NCBI GenBank assembly: GCA_002350525.1
Contig: DEFA01000013.1
Span: 20,599 to 84,598 of the forward strand
DNA from: Lachnospiraceae bacterium UBA2864
GTDB lineage: Bacteria > Bacillota > Clostridia > Lachnospirales > Lachnospiraceae
Length of the DNA stretch: 64,000 bases
Direction of reading: 5' to 3'
The position numbers and the translations under genes are program-made. Positions 1 to 8,137 of this stretch are shown here, piece by piece; positions within the stretch are counted from its first letter, which is position 1, and the number at the start of each line of letters is the position of its first letter. The notes beneath the pieces were generated by a model, which was given only the letters and a program-made list of their open reading frames with translations, did not search any database and was not told where the DNA came from.

Positions 1-2
1 AT

Positions 3-1139
3 GAGGATATGACAGCTGTAGCTGTAAAATGGCAGGAACCGGATCTGTCATCTCATGTGGGTTGGTGTGATGCTGACGGAAATGTTACCGATGTTACAGC
101 TATGATATATAATCAGAATTCTGATTTTGATAAGCTTCCTCAAAATCAATATCCTCTTTTTGGCCCGGATAATTCTCTGTGGTTTTATGATTATAATATG
201 GAATCGTACAGAAAATATAATATTGGCACCGGGAAAGTTGAAGATCCTGCGGAACCGATAAGCATAGCATACACAGATTTTTTAGAGGTCGTATATGGTG
301 AAGATACTATCAGATACAATAACATGGGTTCTGGTAGTCTGCACTATTCAAGGAACAGTATACAAAAATACAATTATGTTAATGAGCATGACCAATATAC
401 TGATCTGATTCCAAATACTGACTGGAGCATACAGAATGTTGCATATTCCGGAGGAAAGATAGTTTTTGATGCAGTAAGAGGCAATGAGTATAAGGTGTTT
501 CTTATAGAGAATATGAATGGAGTCAGTGAGCCAAGAGCTATATATTCTGAACAGGCTTCAGGAACAGGAGCCAATCCATTGCTTCTTTTCTGGAGGGATC
601 CGGAATTGAGGAGTAAAGGGGTGGCATGGACACAGAAGGCAGATGAACCTGAACAGGTTATTGAGGATGATCAGTTAAAGGGAAAAGAAGCGTTCTTTAA
701 TTGTGGCAAAATCTATGTTGATAGTGACAAATTGCTGCACATAGATGAAAAATTCTTTGGGATGACATACGACGAACTTGGACAGGAACTGAATATGTCT
801 ATTCCTGAACCTACGGATTTTCCGGATTGGAATATGGAGCTGCAAAGCTGTGATATCAATATAGGTGGAGAAAACATTCGATTGATATTCCAGGATTATA
901 AACTTGTAGTGGTGGATTATGAATATCGAGGCCGATTTGATGAGGAACAGTGGAAAAACTTATGCGATAAGACAGAAATAAATGGTTATAGGGATACATT
1001 TGATGAGACTAAAGACAGGGGATATCTGGATCCGGGAAGCGGTATCAGTTATTACTATATAAACTATGATTATGAGCGATATGGTCGAGGAGATATCATG
1101 GTTGAAAAATATTACTGGACAAAAATGAATTGGGATTGA
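3..1139 (+). CDS. C-terminal part of an unknown protein, cut by the window edge
   Basis: The reading frame is open to the left edge of the window (codons GAG GAT precede the first ATG at 9), and that ATG has no ribosome-binding site, so the true start is probably outside. About 377 residues are visible. They are rich in Trp, Tyr, Asp and Gly with repeated short beta-like stretches such as GPDNSLWFYDY, which suggests a propeller-type beta fold, but I recognise no family. A lipoprotein gene follows after 33 bases on the same strand, so the two may be co-transcribed and act at the cell surface. No function is assigned. Confidence 0.6.
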   Translation, partial: EDMTAVAVKWQEPDLSSHVGWCDADGNVTDVTAMIYNQNSDFDKLPQNQYPLFGPDNSLWFYDYNMESYRKYNIGTGKVEDPAEPISIAYTDFLEVVYGEDTIRYNNMGSGSLHYSRNSIQKYNYVNEHDQYTDLIPNTDWSIQNVAYSGGKIVFDAVRGNEYKVFLIENMNGVSEPRAIYSEQASGTGANPLLLFWRDPELRSKGVAWTQKADEPEQVIEDDQLKGKEAFFNCGKIYVDSDKLLHIDEKFFGMTYDELGQELNMSIPEPTDFPDWNMELQSCDINIGGENIRLIFQDYKLVVVDYEYRGRFDEEQWKNLCDKTEINGYRDTFDETKDRGYLDPGSGISYYYINYDYERYGRGDIMVEKYYWTKMNWD

Positions 1140-1172
1140 TCGTTTGCTGATGAATCGAATATGGAGGCCGAG

Positions 1173-1988
1173 ATGAAAAGAAAATATATAGGAGCAGCAG
1201 TATTATCAGTTTTCCTCTGCCTATTACTTGCCGGATGTGGTGAAAACAAAACGGAGAAAGGAATAGATGCATGTGTTGAAGCATTTTATAAAACTTTCGA
1301 TGGTTCTGTAATCTCATATGATGCAAAGGTTTATGAGCAGGGAAAACTGAATCATACAGCGCAAGGGGAAGGAAAGATTGATCTGGATAATGGCATATGT
1401 GAGTTTACTGTCATTACAGATGATGGAGATGAGGGACGTTATTCATACGAAGATAAAAAAGTAAATAATAATGAAATGAGAGAATTTGATAAGTTTCTCT
1501 ATAATATGAATCATGGTGAATATAAAGTTGTAGGTCTTCAGAATTCAATTATATGTTCACTGGTATCAGAGCCTCAGTTAAATATTGATGAGTATATATT
1601 CGATTCGGAAGAACGCCGGGAACAGAGGGAGTCGATACTTGCCCAATATAGACAAGTACTTTTTACGGATGCTGAGATATATAACATTTTTAATTGCGAT
1701 ACCATAGAAGCAGGGAATGGAACAACGTACGTATTTACACTAAATCAGGATAATTACCCAAAGATAATGGCAAAGCTTAAGGTTGAAACCCTAATGAAAA
1801 ATGGTTCTGATGAGGAATTGATAAGCAAGTATGAATCTGAGATTGCGGAAAATATTAGTAGTGATAGAGATAAGCTGTATCAACAGATAACAATAGATAA
1901 AGAAGGACGTATTACGGAAATAATTTTGGGTGATATTGCAGGCGGACGTAAGCTGGAACTTTATCTTCAGTCTGAAGAATCTCATTAA
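1173..1988 (+). CDS. lipoprotein of unknown function
   Basis: This 271-residue protein starts with a charged MKRK segment, a hydrophobic stretch and the lipobox LLAGC near residue 20, so it should be exported and lipid-anchored. The ATG at 1173 is preferred over the in-frame ATG at 1161 because GGAGG at 1163-1167 lies at the correct distance only from the later one. The mature part is acidic and rich in Glu, Asp, Tyr and Asn, with no motif I recognise. It follows the truncated first gene closely and ends at a strong terminator, so both probably form the end of one operon. Confidence 0.75.
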   Translation: MKRKYIGAAVLSVFLCLLLAGCGENKTEKGIDACVEAFYKTFDGSVISYDAKVYEQGKLNHTAQGEGKIDLDNGICEFTVITDDGDEGRYSYEDKKVNNNEMREFDKFLYNMNHGEYKVVGLQNSIICSLVSEPQLNIDEYIFDSEERREQRESILAQYRQVLFTDAEIYNIFNCDTIEAGNGTTYVFTLNQDNYPKIMAKLKVETLMKNGSDEELISKYESEIAENISSDRDKLYQQITIDKEGRITEIILGDIAGGRKLELYLQSEESH

Positions 1989-2000
1989 TCCTATATGTAA

Positions 2001-2028
2001 AAATGCACCGGTTTCGGTGCATTTTTTC
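2001..2028 (+). terminator. intrinsic terminator
   Basis: A ten-base-pair perfect stem (AAATGCACCG at 2001-2010 pairing with 2015-2024) with a GTTT loop is followed by a run of T. It lies 12 bases after the lipoprotein stop codon and separates that gene from the GntR operon. Confidence 0.9.
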
Positions 2029-2068
2029 GTTATAATCCCATATTCAGGAGCTTTAAGTGAAAATACTA

Positions 2069-2097
2069 TTGACAAGAACACACTTGATATGTTATAT
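2069..2097 (+). promoter_or_regulatory. sigma-A promoter of the GntR operon
   Basis: TTGACA at 2069-2074 and TTATAT at 2092-2097 are separated by 17 bases, close to the vegetative consensus. The predicted transcription start is near 2104, inside the palindrome at 2099-2119. Confidence 0.75.
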
Positions 2098-2098
2098 C

Positions 2099-2119
2099 TG
2101 TATTACAACAAGTAATACA
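2099..2119. promoter_or_regulatory. probable operator of the YtrA-type GntR regulator
   Basis: TGTATTAC (2099-2106) and GTAATACA (2112-2119) form a perfect 8-bp inverted repeat with a 5-bp spacer. It begins one base after the -10 box and covers the predicted start point, an ideal place for repression. GntR proteins of the YtrA group bind GTNTA/TANAC palindromes and usually repress their own operon; the regulator gene is at 3121-3480 in the operon served by this promoter. Two further half-site-like GATACAA copies lie just downstream. Confidence 0.6.
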
Positions 2120-2185
2120 AACGATACAAATGATACAAAGTGATTGCGGGGCAGTCTCTATTTAGATATAATACGAGGTGTTGTT

Positions 2186-3115
2186 ATGGAAAAGATGAAT
2201 AAGAAAAAGGTAATTATATTTACAGTACTTACGCTGGTATTATCAAATGCTTTTGCTGTAGCAGCAGCTATGATAGCCAAAGGAATCAGTGATCCACTAA
2301 AGAGTACTTCATTTTTCAGGACCAGTCTTTCTGTGATGATGTTCATTCCACTCATTATGGCTATTGTTGTAAAGGCTGATTTCAGAGGAATGGGTATTAA
2401 ACCTAGACTCAAGGGAAATGCAAAATGGATAGTTTTCAGTCTTCTGGTTCCGATGCTTCTTACAGTACTTGCGGCAGCACTGTTCTTTATCATCTTCCCT
2501 GATCTTTTCGATATAAACGGTTCTTATTTCAGGGAATACAACAGGCAGATGGGAATGGATGTAGTTGCCATACTGGAGTCAAAGGGTATGTCTTACAAGG
2601 GTTATGTTCTGATAAATGTTATTGGATGCCTGACCTATATCCCATTCTTTAATATGTTTATAGCTGTCGGTGAAGAGGTTGGCTGGAGAGGTTTCCTCTA
2701 TCCTGAACTGAGAAAAGGATTTGGAAGAGTTAAGACCTGGATAATAGGTGGAATAATCTGGGGAGCTTTCCACTTCGGAGCAATGCTGGCAGGTGGATAT
2801 GAGTACGGATTTGATTATATCGGTGCACCGGTTCTGGGACTGGTAACATTCTGCATCAGCTGCATAGCTTTAGGAATACTTCACGAAGTAATATATGACA
2901 GAACAAAGAGTATATGGTTCCCGGCATTGTTTCATGGAAGCGTTAACGCAGCTATGACAACAACTATGTGCTGCATCAGTGCAGGTAATCCGGAAAAGCT
3001 TGCTAAGTATCAGGTTTTAGGTCCGTATGCCAACGGACTTATCTCTGGAATTCCGGTACTCATTGCAGCGATAATACTCGGTGCTTATGCACTTAAGAAA
3101 GATAGAGAAAGGTAA
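2186..3115 (+). CDS. CPBP-family intramembrane metalloprotease
   Basis: The protein has about 309 residues with several hydrophobic membrane spans. The CPBP (Abi/CAAX protease) signature is clear: VGEEVGWRGF near residues 161-170 gives the EExxxR motif, GAFHFGA and FHGSVNA give the two later His motifs. Family members cleave within the membrane or process peptides and prenylated proteins; the substrate here is unknown. The start at 2186 is preferred because GAGGTG lies at 2175-2180, whereas the ATG at 2144 has no such site. It is the first gene of a three-gene operon with a GntR regulator only 5 bases downstream, so its expression is probably controlled by that regulator. Confidence 0.85.
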   Translation: MEKMNKKKVIIFTVLTLVLSNAFAVAAAMIAKGISDPLKSTSFFRTSLSVMMFIPLIMAIVVKADFRGMGIKPRLKGNAKWIVFSLLVPMLLTVLAAALFFIIFPDLFDINGSYFREYNRQMGMDVVAILESKGMSYKGYVLINVIGCLTYIPFFNMFIAVGEEVGWRGFLYPELRKGFGRVKTWIIGGIIWGAFHFGAMLAGGYEYGFDYIGAPVLGLVTFCISCIALGILHEVIYDRTKSIWFPALFHGSVNAAMTTTMCCISAGNPEKLAKYQVLGPYANGLISGIPVLIAAIILGAYALKKDRER

Positions 3116-3120
3116 AGATT

Positions 3121-3480
3121 ATGATCATAAAGATAGATGACTATTCTGATGTACCTATCTATATGCAGATACGAAATCAGATAGTAATGGGGATATCTTC
3201 AGGGGAACTGAAGCCCGGGGAGCAGCTGCCTACAGTCAGGGCGCTGGCGCTTGAAATGGGAATAAATACAATGACCGTAAGTAAGGTCTATCAGCTTCTT
3301 AAATCCGAGGGATATATTCTGACAGACCGTAAGAACGGTGCCCGAGTCAGAGATAATATCAGTAAATCGGGCGTGCTGAGTGAAGAGAATAAGACGGAAC
3401 TCCGACGTATTGTGTCGGAGGCCCGTCTTTCAGGCGTATCTAAAAAAGAGCTTCAGAAGCTTATTGATGAGTATTATTAA
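3121..3480 (+). CDS. GntR-family transcriptional regulator, YtrA subgroup
   Basis: The 119-residue protein has an N-terminal winged helix-turn-helix typical of GntR (YMQIRNQIVMGISSGELKPG, then LPTVRALALEMGINTMTVSK) and only a short C-terminal tail of about 40 residues. That size defines the YtrA subgroup, which lacks a large effector domain and commonly controls adjacent transporter or membrane genes. It sits between a CPBP protease and a large membrane protein. A palindrome matching this kind of operator overlaps the start of the operon at 2099-2119, so autorepression is likely. Confidence 0.9.
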   Translation: MIIKIDDYSDVPIYMQIRNQIVMGISSGELKPGEQLPTVRALALEMGINTMTVSKVYQLLKSEGYILTDRKNGARVRDNISKSGVLSEENKTELRRIVSEARLSGVSKKELQKLIDEYY

Positions 3481-3537
3481 ATGTGGCATTTGATCTGTAA
3501 GATCGGCTGTCACATTTTCGAATAGAATGGAGTAATT

Positions 3538-4944
3538 ATGAATAATCATATGTTTGATTTAATAATGCTTGCGGTAATGGTTCCGACGGCACTCATATTA
3601 TTCTTTTATGAGTATCCGAAGAAATGGAAGGAAAGAAAACTGATCTACGGTGTCAGGAACCGCGAGGAATATAAAAACCTCGGTACGGCAGAAAAGGTAG
3701 ATGAGATTACGGGCAACTGCCGCAGACAGGCGGGAATCATTCTTATAATATCATTTATCATTATGGGAATTCTGTGTCTGATTCCCGATTTTACGGTCAG
3801 AATGGTTGCCTGGACTCTGTTTGTCATGGTCGATATAGTTATCCTTGTTATTCCTTTTTCAAAGGGCAACATTGAGATGAAGAATCTTAAGAAGGAGATA
3901 GGAATCAACACACAGGGTATATCCTATGCGGAGTTCACCAACGCGGGATCGGTACATGCACTTAAGTTATCATCACTTATTATTCCGAATATTGTCGGCA
4001 CTGTTATCTGGATTGCAGCGCTTCTTTTTGACCTGAGTTTATACAAGATCTTCGGCAGAGCGACAGACGGAAATTTTGCCGTATCGGGAATGATGGCATC
4101 GTTTCTGATTATCGGATATGCTTTTATCCCTGTCGGTATAATGTTCGACAGATTCAGAAATGAAGTTATCTCGGATGACAGCGATATCAATGCCAACTTT
4201 AACAGAGCAAAGAAGAAGAACTGGGCTGATACCAATACCTTCTTGGTGTGGATCAATACGGCTTTTATCGCATTTACCTTTGGTGCAATGATTTTCTTTG
4301 ATAGTGAGAAGACATATCTTAGTACGATAATAATATATATGGTTCTCCTTTTACTGGGCATCGGCCTTTTTGTAAAGAGAAATCTTGCAATAGAGAAACG
4401 ATACAGAAAGGAAACATCCATTGAAATAGATGATGATGACTACTGGATATTAGGTTCGATATATTATAATCCGAATGATAAGAGACTAAATGTAGAGAAA
4501 CGTGCCGGTGTCGGAGGTACCATCAATTTTGCTCATCCGATAGGAAAGGTAATCGGTGTGTTCACTGTGCTGGCAGTCCTGATCTCATTTGTAGTCATTA
4601 TATGGGCCGCGGTTCTCAGTAAGACTCCGATATCTCTTAAATATGAGGACGGAAAGATAATCTGCCATCAGATGAGCGATGATTATGTGATTCCGCATGA
4701 ATCGGTTGAAGAGATAATCATGCTCAGTGGAACAAGAGATCTGAAAATGGCCAGAGTAAGCGGCTACAGCATGGATCCGGTATATAAAGGTAACTTTACA
4801 GTAGAAGGAAAGAGAGGATGCAAGGTCTTCCTTAATTGTGATGTGGATATCTATATCCGACTAACCTCGAACGGAAAGACCTATTATATTAACGGTGGAA
4901 CCGCCGAAGAGACAGAAAATGTTTATCAGAACTTTATCAAATGA
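3538..4944 (+). CDS. multi-pass membrane protein with DUF1648/DUF5808-like regions
   Basis: The 468-residue protein has about eight to nine hydrophobic spans. The N-terminal part resembles DUF1648 membrane proteins, which often accompany YtrA-type regulators. Around residues 300-345 the segment DYWILGSIYYNPND followed by KRAGVGGTINFAHPIG matches the DUF5808 pattern. After the last span (about residues 335-360) a soluble C-terminal region of roughly 110 residues looks like a small bacterial PH-type domain. The biochemical role of the family is unknown. It is the last gene of the GntR operon and ends before a bidirectional terminator. Confidence 0.75.
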   Translation: MNNHMFDLIMLAVMVPTALILFFYEYPKKWKERKLIYGVRNREEYKNLGTAEKVDEITGNCRRQAGIILIISFIIMGILCLIPDFTVRMVAWTLFVMVDIVILVIPFSKGNIEMKNLKKEIGINTQGISYAEFTNAGSVHALKLSSLIIPNIVGTVIWIAALLFDLSLYKIFGRATDGNFAVSGMMASFLIIGYAFIPVGIMFDRFRNEVISDDSDINANFNRAKKKNWADTNTFLVWINTAFIAFTFGAMIFFDSEKTYLSTIIIYMVLLLLGIGLFVKRNLAIEKRYRKETSIEIDDDDYWILGSIYYNPNDKRLNVEKRAGVGGTINFAHPIGKVIGVFTVLAVLISFVVIIWAAVLSKTPISLKYEDGKIICHQMSDDYVIPHESVEEIIMLSGTRDLKMARVSGYSMDPVYKGNFTVEGKRGCKVFLNCDVDIYIRLTSNGKTYYINGGTAEETENVYQNFIK

Positions 4945-4948
4945 TGCG

Positions 4949-5037
4949 GGTGTCAAAAGTATTTTTTGACACCATAGCATAAGAAAAGAAGTATAAAGAG
5001 AAAGCAGCTCACATTGAGATAATATGAGCTGCTTTTT
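4949..5037. terminator. hairpin plus bidirectional terminator between convergent genes
   Basis: Two stems lie here. GGTGTCAAAA (4949-4958) pairs with TTTTGACACC (4964-4973). AAAGCAGCTCA (5001-5011) pairs with TGAGCTGCTTT (5025-5035), with a T-run on the plus strand and A-rich sequence on the other side. The second serves the plus-strand operon and probably also the minus-strand cyclase gene that ends at 5075. Confidence 0.8.
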
Positions 5038-5074
5038 GATTGAATGATTTAATAATAGTCAATATTATGAATAA

Positions 5075-6919
5075 TTAAATGCGATGCGTCCGATGTTCTT
5101 TTTTAGCTTCATACATCTTCTCGTCGGCCTGTTGTATCAGATCCAGGAGTGTATCGCTATTCTGGGGTATTGTGGTTATAAAACCCAGACTTGCCGACAG
5201 TTTATACGGTTTATCGGCTTTTTTGTTGATATTCTCAAGTCTGCTCATAAGGCGCTTCTTGAATTTCTCGGCAAAGTCGTCTCCGGTTCCGAGAACGACG
5301 AATTCATCTCCGCCGAATCGTCCGCAGACATTTACGGTTCCGCAGGCTGAACTGATCGCATCGGCCATGTTTTTAATGGCGATATCACCTTCCTGATGAC
5401 CGAAGTTATCGTTGATACTCTTAAGCTTATCCATATCCACAAAGCAGACGGTTACGGGACTTGATTCCGATACGCATTGCTTTAACAGATATTCCGCATT
5501 TTGATTGAATCCGTTTCGGTTATATATTCGACACAGAGGATCCAGAACATTCAGCTTTGAGATGTTGTCAATAGCATTTCCAAGGCTGAGTGTCATGGTA
5601 TGACACAGCAGGCTGTTGATCGGAAAATCGTTATTCGTAATTATATAGTAGCCGAGGCATCTCTGGTTGAAATGCAGTGGTATGTAATAGCTTATATTTC
5701 CACCGGTAGTAAGCGGCTCCGGGCGCAGACGGTTACTGTGGAAACGCTTCAGCGAGTGTCGTTCGCCATCCTTCCATATGAAAGGAGCTGTCATGATAGG
5801 AGGATATTCATCCTGGTCTTCAAGATTGGTCACGTTATAGGCATCCTCCCAGTTGTTTACGAGACACAGATTAAAGTCGTTGCAGTCGATCGCGCGAAGC
5901 ACCTGTTCCATGACACCGATACAGTCATCGATTCTCTGTGCACCCGCAAGACCCGCTATAAGACGGTTAAGCATATGTATGTTGGTATATATCTGCTCGT
6001 AGCGGATATATATGTTTTTCTTAAAATCATCCAGACTTTCGGAGTGTTCATTCGTACAGCCACAGCTTTCCGAGAAGACAGGTTCGGCAGTCAGTTCGGT
6101 TCTCATGGGCTGCTCTTCCTTATTCATAAGACCGAGAAGAATCTCACAGGCCTTAGTTCCTGAATAGTAAAGCGGACGGTTAATCGTTGTGAGAGCCGGA
6201 CATGAATTTATGGAATTAAATGTACAGTCAAATCCGGTTATCATGACGTCTTCAGGAATGCTATAGCCCATATGCTGAAGCTTATTCATTGCGGTAAGAG
6301 CCATTCCGTCATTTGCACATACGAAAGCGTCGGGAAGACTCATTCCGGAGGCTTTAAAGGCTTCTATTGCCCTGATTCCGTCGTAGCTCCTGAAAGCACC
6401 GTAGAAGAGACGGTTCTCTTCATCAAATTCTATATTATTTTCCGACAGAGCATCTCTGAAAGCTCTGTATCTTTCCATAGCTTCGGGATTATTCGGAGAA
6501 CCGGATACATAATTAAAGACTTTAGCACCGTGAACCTTTATGAGATGTTCCACAAGACTCTTCATGGCAGTGTAATTGTTTGTGCTGATATCATGAAGAG
6601 TTTCTTCACTGCTGCGTTCAAATATAACTGTCGGGGCACCGGATTTTTTGACACGGCTGATGATCATCTCGCGGACATCGGGATCCGAAAATGTATTGGC
6701 CAAAAGCAGAATGCCATCAAATTTTGAAAGATCGGGGAGTTTATAGATACTGTATTCGCCGATATCAAAGTCTTTGCTGTCGGAGACTCCGCCAAATGCA
6801 GTAAAATAAGACACATTAAGGTCATGGCTTCTTGCGAAGTCATTTATACCAAGAATGATTCGGTAAGGATATTCTTCATCAATGCCGGAAACGATAACGG
6901 CAATATTCCGTATCTTCAT
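5075..6919 (-). CDS. LacI-type sensor domain fused to a GGDEF diguanylate cyclase
   Basis: The 614-residue protein has no N-terminal helix-turn-helix. Residues 1 to about 280 form a periplasmic-binding-protein-like ligand domain of the LacI regulator type (IAVIVSGIDEEYPYRIILG at the start, later FVCANDGMALTAMNKL and DVMITGFD). A middle region of about 170 residues follows, then a GGDEF domain with intact GRFGGDEF at 536-540. The expected reaction is two GTP to c-di-GMP. I see no RxxD inhibitory site just upstream of GGDEF. There is no signal peptide, so the sensor probably binds a small molecule, plausibly a sugar, in the cytoplasm. The gene is divergent from the adenosine deaminase gene. Confidence 0.9.
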   Translation of the reverse strand: MKIRNIAVIVSGIDEEYPYRIILGINDFARSHDLNVSYFTAFGGVSDSKDFDIGEYSIYKLPDLSKFDGILLLANTFSDPDVREMIISRVKKSGAPTVIFERSSEETLHDISTNNYTAMKSLVEHLIKVHGAKVFNYVSGSPNNPEAMERYRAFRDALSENNIEFDEENRLFYGAFRSYDGIRAIEAFKASGMSLPDAFVCANDGMALTAMNKLQHMGYSIPEDVMITGFDCTFNSINSCPALTTINRPLYYSGTKACEILLGLMNKEEQPMRTELTAEPVFSESCGCTNEHSESLDDFKKNIYIRYEQIYTNIHMLNRLIAGLAGAQRIDDCIGVMEQVLRAIDCNDFNLCLVNNWEDAYNVTNLEDQDEYPPIMTAPFIWKDGERHSLKRFHSNRLRPEPLTTGGNISYYIPLHFNQRCLGYYIITNNDFPINSLLCHTMTLSLGNAIDNISKLNVLDPLCRIYNRNGFNQNAEYLLKQCVSESSPVTVCFVDMDKLKSINDNFGHQEGDIAIKNMADAISSACGTVNVCGRFGGDEFVVLGTGDDFAEKFKKRLMSRLENINKKADKPYKLSASLGFITTIPQNSDTLLDLIQQADEKMYEAKKEHRTHRI

Positions 6920-6970
6920 AGTTATTTACCCATATATTCCCCAATCCCATTGCATACATTACCATTTCCT

Positions 6971-7000
6971 ATGATAACATGACAGACTATGTATCATCAA
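6971..7000 (-). promoter_or_regulatory. possible promoter of the sensor-cyclase gene
   Basis: On the minus strand TTGATG (7000-6995) and TATCAT (6976-6971) are 18 bases apart, upstream of the gene starting at 6919. The match to consensus is moderate. Confidence 0.4.
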
Positions 7001-7065
7001 GCGGCATGATATAAAAAAAAGTGGCGAATTATATACGAAATGATAAAATTATATAAGGAGGGCAA

Positions 7066-8013
7066 ATGCGTATGGGATATATAGATTTACATCTTCATCT
7101 TGATGGGGCCGTTACCCCTGATATTGCAAGGCAGCTCGCAGTCCTTCAGGGGATAAAACTTCCTGAAGAGGATGAAGACCTGCGAAAGCTTCTTATGGTA
7201 CCGGCAAGCTGTGAAAGTCTGAATGATTTTTTGAAATGCTTCGAACTTCCGCTTTCACTTCTTCAGACCAGGGAGGGACTCACCGAGGCTGTACGTCTTG
7301 TCAGTGATAAACTTATATCTGACGGAGTAGAGTATGCAGAGTTAAGATTCGCGCCACAGCTGCATAAGGATAAGGGTATGTCGCAGGAAGATGCGGTAAT
7401 CGCCGCACTGACCGGACTTGAGAAAACAGGCCTCCATGCAAATCTGATACTGTGCTGCATGCGTGGAAATGGAAATGAAACGGAAAACTATGAAACTCTG
7501 GAGCTGGCTCATAAGTATCTGACGGATGATGGCGGAGTCGTTGCTATAGATCTCGCGGGAGCGGAGGCGCTCTTTCCGACTTCCGATTACAGAGAGCTTT
7601 TTAAGAAAGCTGCTGATTATAATATTCCTTTCACGATACATGCGGGTGAAGCGGACGGACCCGAGAGCATAAGACTTGCAGTGGAATACGGTGCAAGAAG
7701 AATAGGCCACGGAGTGCGTGCCTTTGAAGATATGGAAGTAGTTGAACTTCTGCGTGATAAGGGGGTTACGCTTGAACTCTGTCCTACAAGTAATCGCATG
7801 ACAAGGGCGGTTATGAATATGGCCGATTATCCTCTTAGAAGGTTCATGGAAGCGGGAGTAAAAGTTACTCTTAATACCGATGATCCGGGAATAGAAGGGA
7901 TTACCTTGGCAGACGAATACCGCCTTATGGAGGAGATTCTGGGACTTACGAAAGAGGAAGAGGAAATCCTGCTCGAAAATGCGCGAAATGCGGCTTTCTG
8001 CTCAAAAAAGTGA
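7066..8013 (+). CDS. add: adenosine deaminase
   Basis: The protein has 315 residues and carries the full metal-dependent deaminase set: HLHLDG near residue 9 (the HxH zinc ligands), HAGEADGPESI (zinc His and catalytic Glu), RIGHGV, CPTSN and LNTDDPGI (zinc Asp). It converts adenosine or deoxyadenosine to inosine or deoxyinosine in purine salvage. AGGAGGG at 7056-7062 allows two starts, ATG 7066 (4 bases away) or ATG 7072 (10 bases away), differing by two residues. It appears monocistronic, between two c-di-GMP signalling genes. Confidence 0.95.
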   Translation: MRMGYIDLHLHLDGAVTPDIARQLAVLQGIKLPEEDEDLRKLLMVPASCESLNDFLKCFELPLSLLQTREGLTEAVRLVSDKLISDGVEYAELRFAPQLHKDKGMSQEDAVIAALTGLEKTGLHANLILCCMRGNGNETENYETLELAHKYLTDDGGVVAIDLAGAEALFPTSDYRELFKKAADYNIPFTIHAGEADGPESIRLAVEYGARRIGHGVRAFEDMEVVELLRDKGVTLELCPTSNRMTRAVMNMADYPLRRFMEAGVKVTLNTDDPGIEGITLADEYRLMEEILGLTKEEEEILLENARNAAFCSKK

Positions 8014-8035
8014 AAGAATACACAGAAAACTGATT

Positions 8036-8064
8036 GTGACAAGTCGGTTAACATATGTTATACT
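8036..8064 (+). promoter_or_regulatory. sigma-A promoter for the EAL protein
   Basis: GTGACA (8036-8041) and TATACT (8059-8064) are 17 bases apart, one mismatch each from consensus. The gene starts 74 bases downstream. Confidence 0.65.
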
Positions 8065-8137
8065 TAATGTGTATGGGGTTAACGATATACTGGTTTTTCA
8101 GCTATATTGAGCGAAGCGTGTTTTAGGGGTAGTGTTT

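Noticed and set aside
1930..2115. Short open frame across the terminator between the lipoprotein and CPBP genes
   Set aside because: It overlaps the end of a real gene, a terminator and a promoter, and has no ribosome-binding site.
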